Part shown: in pieces, positions 1-6,784 of the stretch
Position numbering within the stretch: the first letter of the stretch is position 1
How the letters are laid out: each line of letters starts with the position of its first letter
Source: an uncultured Odoribacter sp.
Lineage (GTDB): Bacteria; Bacteroidota; Bacteroidia; Bacteroidales; Marinifilaceae
DNA: 7,457 nt
Reading direction: 5' to 3'
Assembly: GCA_947176455.1 (NCBI GenBank)
Contig: CAMWQQ010000074.1
Location: forward strand, 1-7,457
Program-made: the position numbers and the translations under genes
Notes under the pieces: generated by a model
Database searches by the model: none
Seen by the model: only the letters and a program-made list of their open reading frames with translations
Told to the model about the DNA's origin: nothing

Positions 1-249
1 CACCCCCACCAGCAACACCAAAGAAATGATAAAAGCCAGCCACCGCTGCACAATCTGCATTTCCTCCTCCATTTCCGGATAAATGGTCGGCCACAACTCG
101 AAAACCCGGGATACAGCCATTAATAAAAAACCGATAGAAATCAAAATCCACGAGGAATTGAATTTCGTGCGTTTGAACAAACTGATAGCGACAGCCGCCG
201 CCAGCACCTGCAAAAACAAGGAGACATATTCCAATACAACAGAAAGCAT
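1..249 (-). CDS. N-terminal part of an unrecognised polytopic membrane protein (truncated by window edge)
   Basis: The minus strand is open from an ATG at 247-249 to the window edge, giving 83 residues (starts MLSVVLEYVS) with no stop. An in-frame TAA at 262-264 lies just upstream and no other start codon lies between, so the ATG is well fixed. Three hydrophobic segments are visible at about residues 5-24, 33-47 and 70-83. A basic loop (KRTK, 26-29) follows the first, and an acidic stretch (ELWPTIYPEMEEE, about 51-63) precedes the third. This is an integral inner-membrane protein with closely packed helices and no cleavable signal. The start lies 36 bp after the tamL stop on the same strand with no terminator between, so it is probably co-transcribed with tamL. 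The fragment could be the sensor module of a larger protein such as a histidine kinase, but nothing visible proves this; the family is not recognised. Confidence 0.7.
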   Translation of the reverse strand, partial: MLSVVLEYVSLFLQVLAAAVAISLFKRTKFNSSWILISIGFLLMAVSRVFELWPTIYPEMEEEMQIVQRWLAFIISLVLLVGV

Positions 250-285
250 CGAAACCAGTATTTAAAATTTACCTCATCGGCGGTT

Positions 286-2601
286 TTAGAAGGGATAACC
301 TATGGCAATGTTAAACACAGCCTTCTTAAAACCTCCGTTGTGATTCAATAACACAAAACGCTGTCCTTCCACTTGCGCAGGGTCGTGCAACTTGATACCC
401 AAGTCGAAACGCAACAAAAAGAACGTAATGTTCACCCTCAGACCGGCACCGGTACCCACGGCTATCTGCCGGTAAAACTCCCGTTGCAACTGCGCTCCCG
501 GACGGTTTGCATAATTTTTGATGTTCCAGACATTCCCGACATCAAAAAACAGAGCTCCCTCCAGCAACCAGAACAATTTAAAACGATACTCCACATTGGC
601 GACCAACTTAAAATCGCCTACGCTATTGGGATATTTCCCCTCCTCCGGCGTTTGCATATACGAACCGGGACCCAACATTCGGGACTGCCACGCCCGGATG
701 TCATTGGCACCGCCACAAAAATAAGCCTCCTCAAAAGGCAAAGCCTTCATGTTCCCATAGGGATATCCGCACCCGACAAAGAAACGATATACCATTGAAT
801 TTGCCCGATTCACGTAATGATTGAAACGATACTCCCCGTCTGCTTTCACAAATTGCGCATACCGGACACCGAAAGCCGTGTAAAACTGTTCCCCGTCCGC
901 CTCCGAACGATGCTTCCCGAACAACTTATCCACCCCCAGCAAAAGATTTCCGGAAGTTTCCAGATTTCCCTTGAAATAATTGAAGTTTTCCGTCATCTGC
1001 TTCTCTTGGTCCGTAAACACGGTCGAGAAATTCGCAGACAATATCATGTGATTCGTATAGGCACTCTTGATGTACTGATTTTTCAATCCGTTAATGAAAC
1101 TCTCATCCACAAAAGGCATCATCACGTAATTCAAATCTATCAAATCCAAATTATAACGCCATTTGTTGTCCGCTCTCCGCCACAGATAACCGTATCGGGC
1201 ACTGGCGATACGCCTGTGGTAAAACTGCGTATGCTCCTGACTGTAAGACAAGGAAATGGAGGTCTTGGGTGCAAAATTCCTCCTGAATTCATCCAAGCGG
1301 AGGACAGGCAGCCAAAACTGCGGAGTCACAAACTTCAATTCAGTTCCCACTTCCGTCGTACTGAAAATCTCATTTTCCCTCAATTTCTCCTTCTTCAAAG
1401 CCCCCCATACCCTCAGGGTCAGATTTTCCCCGCCATGAAACAGATTTTTGTGGTTGTAAGAAAAATTACCCCCCACGCCGATGTTTCCGGAATTATTCGT
1501 CCCCTCCAGAAACACGTTGTACAACTGTCTCTTCATGGGGGTTAACTGAATCTCACAATCCAACAAAGATTCCCCCGGATTGTCCGTGTTCTCCTTGAAG
1601 ACGATATTGATGAATTTAAACAGATTCAAGGCCTGCAAACGAGAATACGAACTAATCACCTTGTCGACATTGTACTGCTCTCCCTTGGCAAACTGAATCG
1701 TTTCCAGTATGACCTTCGCCCTGATTTTCATCTTCTCATGATAAATCACCTCGTAGTCGTCATACTTGCATCGCTGATAGATGCTGTCTCCTCCAGTCAT
1801 CACCAGCAAGGGATCGTAATCCAGATTGACGCAAATCGAGTTGATTTTGAACTTCCGGTAAGCCATGCTGTCGGGCCAACTGTTCACCAGCGTCATCGTC
1901 AAATCCGCTTGTTGGGCAGTTCCCGTGTTCAACGTGTCGGCATAATACTGAATCAGATTCTTGGAAAAATTGTAATAACCATTGACACGCAACAGATTGT
2001 TCACTCTTTCCCTTTCTGCTTCCAGCACTTCGACATCCAAAGGCATATCCGGCTGAACCAGCGTGTGAGCAGAATCCTTACGCACCAACTGCATCACGGA
2101 ACCGCCGTCCGCCAGCACGCTACTGTCCGCCCGATAAGAAAAATTCCGGATGTGGGTCGCCGGTCCCGTGGTTATCCGGTATTCCACATACGCCTTCTTC
2201 TTTTTAAACCACACGGAATCCGTCACGGACGCATAAAAATATCCCTTATTGTTCAAATACAATCGAAGCTGCGCCACGCTCCGGTCTGTCAAAAAAGGAC
2301 TATAAATCACCGGAGCCTCCCCGATAGAGCGCAACCATCGGTTAAAACTCTTGCTTTCATCACTTCCGCTCAAATTATAAAGTCCAAGATGAAAACGCAG
2401 GATTCCCAGAATACGGGTATTGGGTTTCTGCCGGATAGCTTTCTTTAAATCCGGCGTACTGACATTTTTTTCCTCGTTCTTCACCTTTACCCGATGCAAC
2501 AGATATTCATCTTTCCCCACATAGCGCGTGGGCGAACAGGCATAAAAGAAAGAAGCAAGACAAAGAATCAATAGTATCTTATGTGAGATATACTTCTTCA
2601 A
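286..2601 (-). CDS. tamL: TamL: TamA-like Omp85-family outer-membrane assembly lipoprotein
   Basis: This 771-residue protein is an Omp85/BamA-TamA superfamily member of the lipoprotein type found in Bacteroidota. It should sit in the outer membrane and help insert or assemble outer-membrane proteins, or act with a TamB partner between the membranes. A basic N-terminus and hydrophobic core end in a lipobox with F19-Y20-A21-C22, so Cys22 is the probable lipidated residue. POTRA-like segments follow at roughly 34-145, 147-239 and 249-354, including NKGYF (118-122) and VNGYY (206-210). The C-terminal barrel runs from about 360 to 771. It has the Omp85 loop-6 signature in the form GGANDIRAW (630-638), where IRAW replaces VRGF, and ends in an aromatic beta-signal, GYPF. 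The start is apparently TTG (2599-2601): an in-frame TAA (2602-2604) abuts it, and only this start supplies the charged signal-peptide N-terminus. No Shine-Dalgarno motif is visible. It is divergent from the methyltransferase gene. Confidence 0.9.
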   Translation of the reverse strand: MKKYISHKILLILCLASFFYACSPTRYVGKDEYLLHRVKVKNEEKNVSTPDLKKAIRQKPNTRILGILRFHLGLYNLSGSDESKSFNRWLRSIGEAPVIYSPFLTDRSVAQLRLYLNNKGYFYASVTDSVWFKKKKAYVEYRITTGPATHIRNFSYRADSSVLADGGSVMQLVRKDSAHTLVQPDMPLDVEVLEAERERVNNLLRVNGYYNFSKNLIQYYADTLNTGTAQQADLTMTLVNSWPDSMAYRKFKINSICVNLDYDPLLVMTGGDSIYQRCKYDDYEVIYHEKMKIRAKVILETIQFAKGEQYNVDKVISSYSRLQALNLFKFINIVFKENTDNPGESLLDCEIQLTPMKRQLYNVFLEGTNNSGNIGVGGNFSYNHKNLFHGGENLTLRVWGALKKEKLRENEIFSTTEVGTELKFVTPQFWLPVLRLDEFRRNFAPKTSISLSYSQEHTQFYHRRIASARYGYLWRRADNKWRYNLDLIDLNYVMMPFVDESFINGLKNQYIKSAYTNHMILSANFSTVFTDQEKQMTENFNYFKGNLETSGNLLLGVDKLFGKHRSEADGEQFYTAFGVRYAQFVKADGEYRFNHYVNRANSMVYRFFVGCGYPYGNMKALPFEEAYFCGGANDIRAWQSRMLGPGSYMQTPEEGKYPNSVGDFKLVANVEYRFKLFWLLEGALFFDVGNVWNIKNYANRPGAQLQREFYRQIAVGTGAGLRVNITFFLLRFDLGIKLHDPAQVEGQRFVLLNHNGGFKKAVFNIAIGYPF

Positions 2602-2616
2602 TTATCAAAAAATGTT

Positions 2617-2674
2617 ACTATTTTTGCACAGAATCAGGATGAATCATGCTCAGCAAACAACTAACAAAAATAGT
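2617..2674. repeat. 10-bp inverted repeat ACTATTTTTG spanning the tamL/methyltransferase junction
   Basis: ACTATTTTTG is present on the plus strand at 2617-2626, and its exact reverse complement CAAAAATAGT is at 2665-2674, with 38 bp between. Each arm contains TATTTTTG, a full match to the Bacteroidota -7 promoter consensus TAxxTTTG, so the repeat is most simply two promoter boxes pointing at each other. A shared operator or a hairpin with a long loop is possible but less likely. Chance is not excluded in AT-rich DNA. Confidence 0.5.
2619..2626 (+). promoter_or_regulatory. Candidate -7 box of the methyltransferase/OMP transcription unit
   Basis: TATTTTTG fits the Bacteroidota sigma-ABfr -7 consensus TAxxTTTG and ends 19 bp before the methyltransferase ATG. 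That implies a leader of roughly 12 nt which includes the AGGA at 2636-2639. No clear TTTG/TTG -33 element lies 19-21 bp upstream; that region reads CTTCTTC and is within the tamL start. The assignment rests on the -7 match and position only. Confidence 0.45.
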
Positions 2675-3407
2675 CCAAAACCTTGAAAAAAAGAAATTCA
2701 GGGAAAAATATAATCTGTTTAAAATTGAAGGCGAAAAATTAGTCGGTGAACTGCTGCGTTCTTCCTTTAAAATCCATTCCGTTCTAGCATTCCCGGAGTG
2801 GATTGAGCGTAACCGGCAAACCTTGTCCCACGTAAACGTCATGGAAATCAGACAACGGGAAATGGCAGAAATCTCCAACTTCCAATCCCTGCCGGAAGTC
2901 ATCGCCCTGGCGGAAATCCCCGAATACGACCGGGAGGATACCGAAATCCGGCAAACCCTGTCGCTGGTGCTGAACGGCATCCAGGACCCGGGCAACCTCG
3001 GAACCATCCTGCGGGTAGCGGACTGGTTCGGCATCCGCCACGTGTTCTGCGATACGGACTGCGCCGGAGTGTTCAATCCCAAATGCGTACAAGCCAGCAT
3101 GGGAGCCATTTTTCGGGTGAAATCATACTACACGGATTTGATTTCATTGATACGGAATACGAAAAATGAAGATTTCCCCGTTTTCGGGACATTTTTGGAC
3201 GGAGAAAATATTTACGAGAGCAAACTGAGCAACCGGGGATTCATCGTCATGGGAAATGAAGGCAAAGGCATATCGGAGGAAATCAGGCAATGGACCGACC
3301 GCAAACTGACCATTCCGAGCTTTGCCCGAAATGAATGCTCGACAGAATCCCTGAACGTAGGAGTTGCCACCGGCATCATCCTTTCGGAATTCAAAAGAAG
3401 ACCATAA
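2646..3407 (+). CDS. TrmH/SpoU-family RNA 2'-O-ribose methyltransferase
   Basis: This 253-residue cytoplasmic SPOUT enzyme transfers a methyl group from S-adenosylmethionine to a ribose 2'-OH in rRNA or tRNA. Residues 1 to about 95 form the N-terminal substrate-binding region typical of two-domain members. The catalytic knot follows with all three family motifs. Motif 1 is N110-G-I-Q-D-P-G-N-L-G-T with R123, the expected catalytic arginine. Motif 2 is GNEGKGIS (203-210), with E205. Motif 3 is IPSFARNECSTESLNVGVA (223-241), with S235, N237 and V238. The length is normal for the family, and all key residues are present. The ATG at 2646 has AGGA (2636-2639) six bases upstream; the ATG at 2639 is out of frame and soon hits a stop. 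It resembles 23S rRNA enzymes such as RlmB, but the target nucleotide cannot be told from sequence. The next gene follows after 29 bp and is probably co-transcribed. Confidence 0.93.
   Translation: MLSKQLTKIVQNLEKKKFREKYNLFKIEGEKLVGELLRSSFKIHSVLAFPEWIERNRQTLSHVNVMEIRQREMAEISNFQSLPEVIALAEIPEYDREDTEIRQTLSLVLNGIQDPGNLGTILRVADWFGIRHVFCDTDCAGVFNPKCVQASMGAIFRVKSYYTDLISLIRNTKNEDFPVFGTFLDGENIYESKLSNRGFIVMGNEGKGISEEIRQWTDRKLTIPSFARNECSTESLNVGVATGIILSEFKRRP
2665..2696 (-). promoter_or_regulatory. Candidate tamL promoter inside the methyltransferase coding region
   Basis: Read on the minus strand, TTTC (2696-2693) is followed after 20 bp by TATTTTTG (2672-2665). This resembles the Bacteroidota promoter TTTG-N19-21-TAxxTTTG with one mismatch in the -33 box. 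It would start transcription near 2658 and give a tamL leader of about 55-60 nt. No comparable box for tamL lies in the 44-bp intergenic gap. The element falls in codons 7-17 of the methyltransferase gene, so part of the match may be coincidental AT-rich coding sequence. Confidence 0.4.
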
Positions 3408-3436
3408 AATATCATCAAACATAAAACTGAATAAAA

Positions 3437-4018
3437 ATGAAAAAATTAGCCATTTTATTATTCGCATGCTTTTGGGGCTTCGGCGCCATTGCTACCAAAC
3501 CGATAAATTTGGGTATTCACGGCGGCGTCTCCAGCAACCGGATTAACTTCCACGACCTCCGGAAAGTTCACGGTTCGCAAGCCAACACCGGCTACATGGT
3601 CGGCGCATTCATGCGCGCCAACCTGGGAAAAATCTATCTAGAACCCGCATTGAACTTCGCCCACAAAAAAAGTACGGCGGAAGATTACAAAAGAGACGAA
3701 ACACCAAAGGAAAATTTCGACCTGAAAATGAACACCTTCGACATCCCCGTCATGGTGGGCTGGCACATGCTGGACTTCTCGGCAGTCAAAATAAGGGTTT
3801 ACCTCGGACCTCAGCTTTCCGTAGGAAAAATCAAGAATCTGAACAAACTGGGTGACGTCAAGGCAGACAAGGCAAACTTGCGAGGGAAAGCCGGTATCGG
3901 TTTGGACATTTGGAAACTGACCTTCGACGCCGATTATGAAAAAGGATTGCAGAAACTCAGCCACGAATTGAAAGCTCCCCGCTCTTTCAACTTTACCTTA
4001 GGCTTCAAAATCATCTGA
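3437..4018 (+). CDS. Small outer-membrane beta-barrel protein (PorT-like / OMP_b-brl_2 type)
   Basis: This 193-residue protein has a signal peptide (MKKLAILLFACFWGFGA...) with probable cleavage after A17-I18-A19, exporting it by Sec. The mature part opens with INLGIHGGVSSNRINF and shows alternating polar/hydrophobic strands separated by charged loops (for example KRDETPKENFD near 88-98, and NKLGDVKADKAN). It includes GYMVGAFMRANLGKIYLEPAL, YLGPQLSVG and a C-terminal strand, FNFTLGFKII. This pattern matches the short 8-10-strand outer-membrane barrels widespread in Bacteroidota, annotated as porin-family or PorT-like. PorT itself belongs to type IX secretion, but nothing here ties this protein to that role. 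It lies 29 bp after the methyltransferase without a visible promoter between, so it is probably the last gene of that operon. A strong terminator follows 18 bp after its stop. The start is chosen because it yields the complete signal peptide. Confidence 0.82.
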   Translation: MKKLAILLFACFWGFGAIATKPINLGIHGGVSSNRINFHDLRKVHGSQANTGYMVGAFMRANLGKIYLEPALNFAHKKSTAEDYKRDETPKENFDLKMNTFDIPVMVGWHMLDFSAVKIRVYLGPQLSVGKIKNLNKLGDVKADKANLRGKAGIGLDIWKLTFDADYEKGLQKLSHELKAPRSFNFTLGFKII

Positions 4019-4035
4019 TTTCGATGACACCAGAT

Positions 4036-4065
4036 AAAAAAGCGTCCCCGGAGGACGCTTTTTTT
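4036..4065. terminator. Bidirectional rho-independent terminator between convergent genes
   Basis: AAAAAAGCGTCC (4036-4047) pairs with GGACGCTTTTTT (4053-4064) around the 5-nt loop CCGGA, a 12-bp stem with six GC-rich pairs next to the loop. The plus strand then has seven T residues (4059-4065), and the minus strand has six T residues opposite 4036-4041. It sits between the stops of the OMP gene (4018, plus) and batE (4092, minus), so it can end both transcripts. Confidence 0.92.
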
Positions 4066-4091
4066 ATTGTACCCTTTTTCGACTTACAAAA

Positions 4092-4847
4092 TCAGATTTT
4101 TTCCACATCCGTTTTCGCCACCCAGCCCTCGTTGCCGTCAGCCAGACGGATGTTGTACCAGTTGCCCAGTTCTTCGATAATCTGCACTTTCAGTCCTTCG
4201 TGAATCAAGAAAAGACTCGTACCGCTGTTGTCTGGCGCACCTTTCACCGTAACGCTGGGGGTCATGATAATGGCATACTCCCGGTCGGAAATCCGCATTT
4301 CCTGACGAAAGGCAAAAAAGAAAGTTGCCGCAGTGAGCAAAAAAGCCACGATGCCGATGACGAAACCGGTTTTCTTCACCCCCACGGAACGGGAATAAAA
4401 AAACAGGGCCACCATGACCAAGAAAACAACGAACAAGACAACGGAAAGATACGCCCATTGGTCCGCCGAAAGAGCGGTTTCCACCTCCCGGTACCAACGC
4501 ACCAGAAACAATTCGGGCAACACTTCTATTTTGTCAACGACCGCCTGCTGCGCCAAATTCAAGTTATAGCGCGCCATATCGTCGCTCGGATCCAGCAACA
4601 GCGAACGCTCGTAATTCAGAATTGCCCGGGTATTCTCGCCCAGTTTATAATAACAATTGCCTAAATTGTAGTACAGGTTTGCCGATTCTTGACCTTCTCT
4701 CAGAATCCGGAGATAAATCTCCGCCGCATCGGCATAATTGCCCGAAGCATACAATTGCTCCGCCTGCTGCGTCATCAGCCCCATATCCTGTGCAAATGCC
4801 TGCAAGCTCAGCCAGGCTACCGATAACAAGAATACTATTTTTTTCAT
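4092..4847 (-). CDS. batE: BatE: TPR and SH3-like domain protein of the Bat aerotolerance operon
   Basis: This 251-residue protein has a signal peptide (1-19, ending LQAFA before Q20). Two TPR units follow: about 23-55 (AEQLYASGNYADAAEIYLRIL) and 56-89 (ANLYYNLGNCYYKLGENTRAILNYERSLLLDP), with a further helix to about 103. Two membrane helices lie at about 132-151 and 161-180. The loop between them is basic (R153, K158, K159), which places it in the cytoplasm, with the TPRs and C-terminus in the periplasm. Residues 190-251 form a bacterial SH3-like fold with PSVTVKGAPDNSGT, then GNWYNIRLADGNEGWV (W230, G241-W242). This layout, and its place after batD, identify it as BatE. The Bat proteins were linked to oxygen tolerance in Bacteroides fragilis; the biochemical role is unsettled. 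AAGGA at 4859-4855 lies seven bases before the ATG. The batD gap is 36 bp with no promoter seen, so it is last in the operon. Confidence 0.9.
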   Translation of the reverse strand: MKKIVFLLSVAWLSLQAFAQDMGLMTQQAEQLYASGNYADAAEIYLRILREGQESANLYYNLGNCYYKLGENTRAILNYERSLLLDPSDDMARYNLNLAQQAVVDKIEVLPELFLVRWYREVETALSADQWAYLSVVLFVVFLVMVALFFYSRSVGVKKTGFVIGIVAFLLTAATFFFAFRQEMRISDREYAIIMTPSVTVKGAPDNSGTSLFLIHEGLKVQIIEELGNWYNIRLADGNEGWVAKTDVEKI

Positions 4848-4854
4848 AAAACAA

Positions 4855-4859
4855 TCCTT
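4855..4859 (-). promoter_or_regulatory. batE: Ribosome binding site of batE
   Basis: AAGGA on the minus strand, seven bases before the batE ATG (4845-4847). It is the clearest Shine-Dalgarno match among the minus-strand genes here, supports the chosen start, and allows independent translation after the batD stop. Confidence 0.6.
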
Positions 4860-4883
4860 AATTCTTAACTTTCAGTCTTTCGT

Positions 4884-6716
4884 TCATCGTATTGCCTTGT
4901 CCAACCGGGTAATTACCTCTATGCTCCGGGAATAGACCTTGTCCATTTCCTGGTCGGAATTGCTTCCGGGAGCGTAACGGGCAAATTCGCAAGTATCCAA
5001 CACCTCGATAAATGCTTTCTGCAAATCCTCGGACACCTGCTTGCGGGTCAGCAAATCGCTGATGTTATCCCGATTCAATTCCGCACGGTCGATATTCAGC
5101 TTATAGCTCATATAGCCCCACAAAGCCTTCAAAACCTCGTCGTAGAACAATTCCGCATTGTGACCTTTCATCGCCGTGGTTGCCAATTTCAACCGTTTCC
5201 GCGCCATCTTCGTGGCGGCACGATTCTTGACCCGGGCAACGTCGGCATTCGCCTTGATGCGCCGGCGATTCAAAAGCGCCCCGATGACAAAGACGACAAA
5301 AGGTATCGCCAACGCCAATCCATATTCCGGCGTCCCGAAGAAATGCACGCCCGCTTCCTTCAGTTCCAGGTCACCGCTCTTCAGGTAGCGGATGTCTTCG
5401 CCGACCTGGCGAATATCTTCTTTCTTGAACGATTGGATCGGATTGCCGGCAACCACCGGAGTGTTTCCCTTTTCTGCTCCCTTGCGGACAAAGACTTTGT
5501 ATTCCCTGCCCAAAATGGTCCTGTATGTATTGGACTGCGAATCGAAAAAGGAGAAACGGAGTGGAGGTATCTTATACTCACCGGAATACCGGGGTATCAG
5601 CACATACTCAAAAGCAACGGTTCCCACCATGCCGTTCTCGGTAATCCGGATATCCCGGGTCTCTTTCGGGTCATAAGACTCAAAGTCCAACGGAAAGCCG
5701 ACAGAAGGTGCCCGCAACAACTTCAGGTTTCCGGTACCGGTGAAAACAACTTTATAAGTGAGGGCGTCATTGGCATTGACCGTATCGGCAGACAACGAGG
5801 TGGACATCCTCACGGAACCGACCGTACCCGAGAAACCGGCAGGCTTGTCCGCCAATGGCAGTTCCTTGACCGTGAGGGTCACAGGCTTGCTCCGACGCAT
5901 CGCCCGAACGTCCTGATAATTACCGAAGAAATCATCAAAAAAGCTTCTTCCTCCCGTCAGGCGTTGCCGGACAATACATTCCAGTTCAAAAGGGTCTATC
6001 GTGATTTCACCCGTATGTTGTGGCAACAAGAGCATTTTGCGAATGACCCCGACATTGTAAATCTCGCCATTGTAATTTTCACGAGACAATTCTATTTGCT
6101 GCGGCGTGGGTATCTCTTCTGCCAGGAAACCGGCAAATGAAGGGAATTTGCTCCGCCCGAAACGGGTCAAATCAACTTTGGAATACACTTTGATGGTCAA
6201 CGTCACGCTTTCTCCGATATACACGCTACGGCGGGAAACATCCATCTTCACAAACAAGTTGTTTTCATTAATGGTGGCGGAAGCATCCGGCTGCGCCGCC
6301 CGATTACCGCTCTGACTTCCTGTTCCCGAACCGCTGGCAGAACCTTTCACCACCTCAATCTTCAAGGCATTAGAGGAATAGCGTTTCCCGTCCACCATCA
6401 CCGTAGCCGGTGCGATGTCGTAAACGCCCTCTTTCACGCCTTCCAGGATGTAGGTATAGGTATAAGAAACGCTTTGCGTGGTCTTGCCGTTTATCATCGA
6501 AAAAGAAGAAGACTGGCTCAGACGGGGACCCATTAATTTATCGAACCCGTTCAAATCAGGAACCCGCAAGTCGCTCCCTTCCCGGTTCAAGGTATAAGAA
6601 AGCCTGAATTGCTCGCCCATAGCCACCACAGAGGGAGCCGCAGCCTTGAATTCCACATTCTGGGCATAAGCCAGGCTCGTGACAAAGCATAATATGAATA
6701 TTCCTATTTTTTTCAT
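4884..6716 (-). CDS. batD: BatD: large membrane-anchored periplasmic protein of the Bat aerotolerance operon
   Basis: This 610-residue protein matches BatD of the Bacteroides aerotolerance operon. A signal peptide (1-18, ending AYA before Q19) leads into a periplasmic region of beta-rich segments. An N-terminal beta domain at about 20-123 begins VEFKAAAPSVVAMGEQFRLS and has SVSYTYTYILEGVKEGVYDI. A Ser/Gly-rich linker follows (about 126-147), then a second domain (about 150-285; NNLFVKMDVSRRSVYIGESV) and a third (about 297-411; YVLIPRYSGEYKIPPLRFSF). One membrane helix at about 466-483 is followed by the basic NRRRIK, so the last 125 residues are cytoplasmic and helical (KALWGYMSYKLNIDRAELNRDNISDLL, then a segment ending TRLDKAIR). 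Length and layout are normal for the family. It is thought to act with the VWA proteins BatA/BatB and the TPR proteins in an inner-membrane complex. It lies 68 bp after batC and 36 bp before batE; the ATG is fixed by the signal peptide. Confidence 0.92.
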   Translation of the reverse strand: MKKIGIFILCFVTSLAYAQNVEFKAAAPSVVAMGEQFRLSYTLNREGSDLRVPDLNGFDKLMGPRLSQSSSFSMINGKTTQSVSYTYTYILEGVKEGVYDIAPATVMVDGKRYSSNALKIEVVKGSASGSGTGSQSGNRAAQPDASATINENNLFVKMDVSRRSVYIGESVTLTIKVYSKVDLTRFGRSKFPSFAGFLAEEIPTPQQIELSRENYNGEIYNVGVIRKMLLLPQHTGEITIDPFELECIVRQRLTGGRSFFDDFFGNYQDVRAMRRSKPVTLTVKELPLADKPAGFSGTVGSVRMSTSLSADTVNANDALTYKVVFTGTGNLKLLRAPSVGFPLDFESYDPKETRDIRITENGMVGTVAFEYVLIPRYSGEYKIPPLRFSFFDSQSNTYRTILGREYKVFVRKGAEKGNTPVVAGNPIQSFKKEDIRQVGEDIRYLKSGDLELKEAGVHFFGTPEYGLALAIPFVVFVIGALLNRRRIKANADVARVKNRAATKMARKRLKLATTAMKGHNAELFYDEVLKALWGYMSYKLNIDRAELNRDNISDLLTRKQVSEDLQKAFIEVLDTCEFARYAPGSNSDQEMDKVYSRSIEVITRLDKAIR

Positions 6717-6744
6717 CCGTATCTGTTTTTTCGATTCCAGGGTG

Positions 6745-6775
6745 CAAAATTAGTTAAACATGAAGAATTAATAAA
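6745..6775 (-). promoter_or_regulatory. Candidate internal promoter in the batC-batD gap
   Basis: On the minus strand TTTA (6775-6772) is followed after 19 bp by TAATTTTG (6752-6745). The second box fits the Bacteroidota -7 consensus TAxxTTTG fully; the -33 box has one mismatch to TTTG. It would start a transcript near 6737, about 20 nt before the batD ATG. The gap (68 bp) is twice the batD-batE gap and AT-rich, as expected for a promoter. It could let batD-batE be expressed apart from batABC. This is a sequence match only. Confidence 0.45.
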
Positions 6776-6784
6776 CAGCACCGT

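Noticed and set aside
83..265. Plus-strand open frame of 60 codons at the left edge
   Set aside because: It overlaps the minus-strand membrane-protein start, whose frame has strong hydrophobic segments and a well-fixed ATG. The plus-strand product shows no features.
817..1545. Plus-strand open frame of 242 codons opposite tamL
   Set aside because: It is antisense to the tamL barrel region, which has clear Omp85 features in its own frame. The translation is His/Arg/Pro/Gln-rich with no recognisable domain, typical of a shadow frame.
2617..2674. Inverted repeat as a transposon end, attachment site or terminator hairpin
   Set aside because: The arms are only 10 bp, AT-rich and 38 bp apart, with no transposase, no target-site duplication and no T tract in a terminator position. 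Paired promoter boxes explain it better.
2618..3109. Minus-strand open frame of 163 codons opposite the methyltransferase
   Set aside because: The plus-strand frame carries all three SPOUT methyltransferase motifs; the antisense product is Ser/Arg-rich with no domain.
5160..6140. Plus-strand open frame of 326 codons opposite batD
   Set aside because: It is antisense to the well-supported BatD protein. The Arg/Gly/Pro/His-rich composition, lack of any domain and lack of a ribosome binding site indicate a shadow frame, despite its length.
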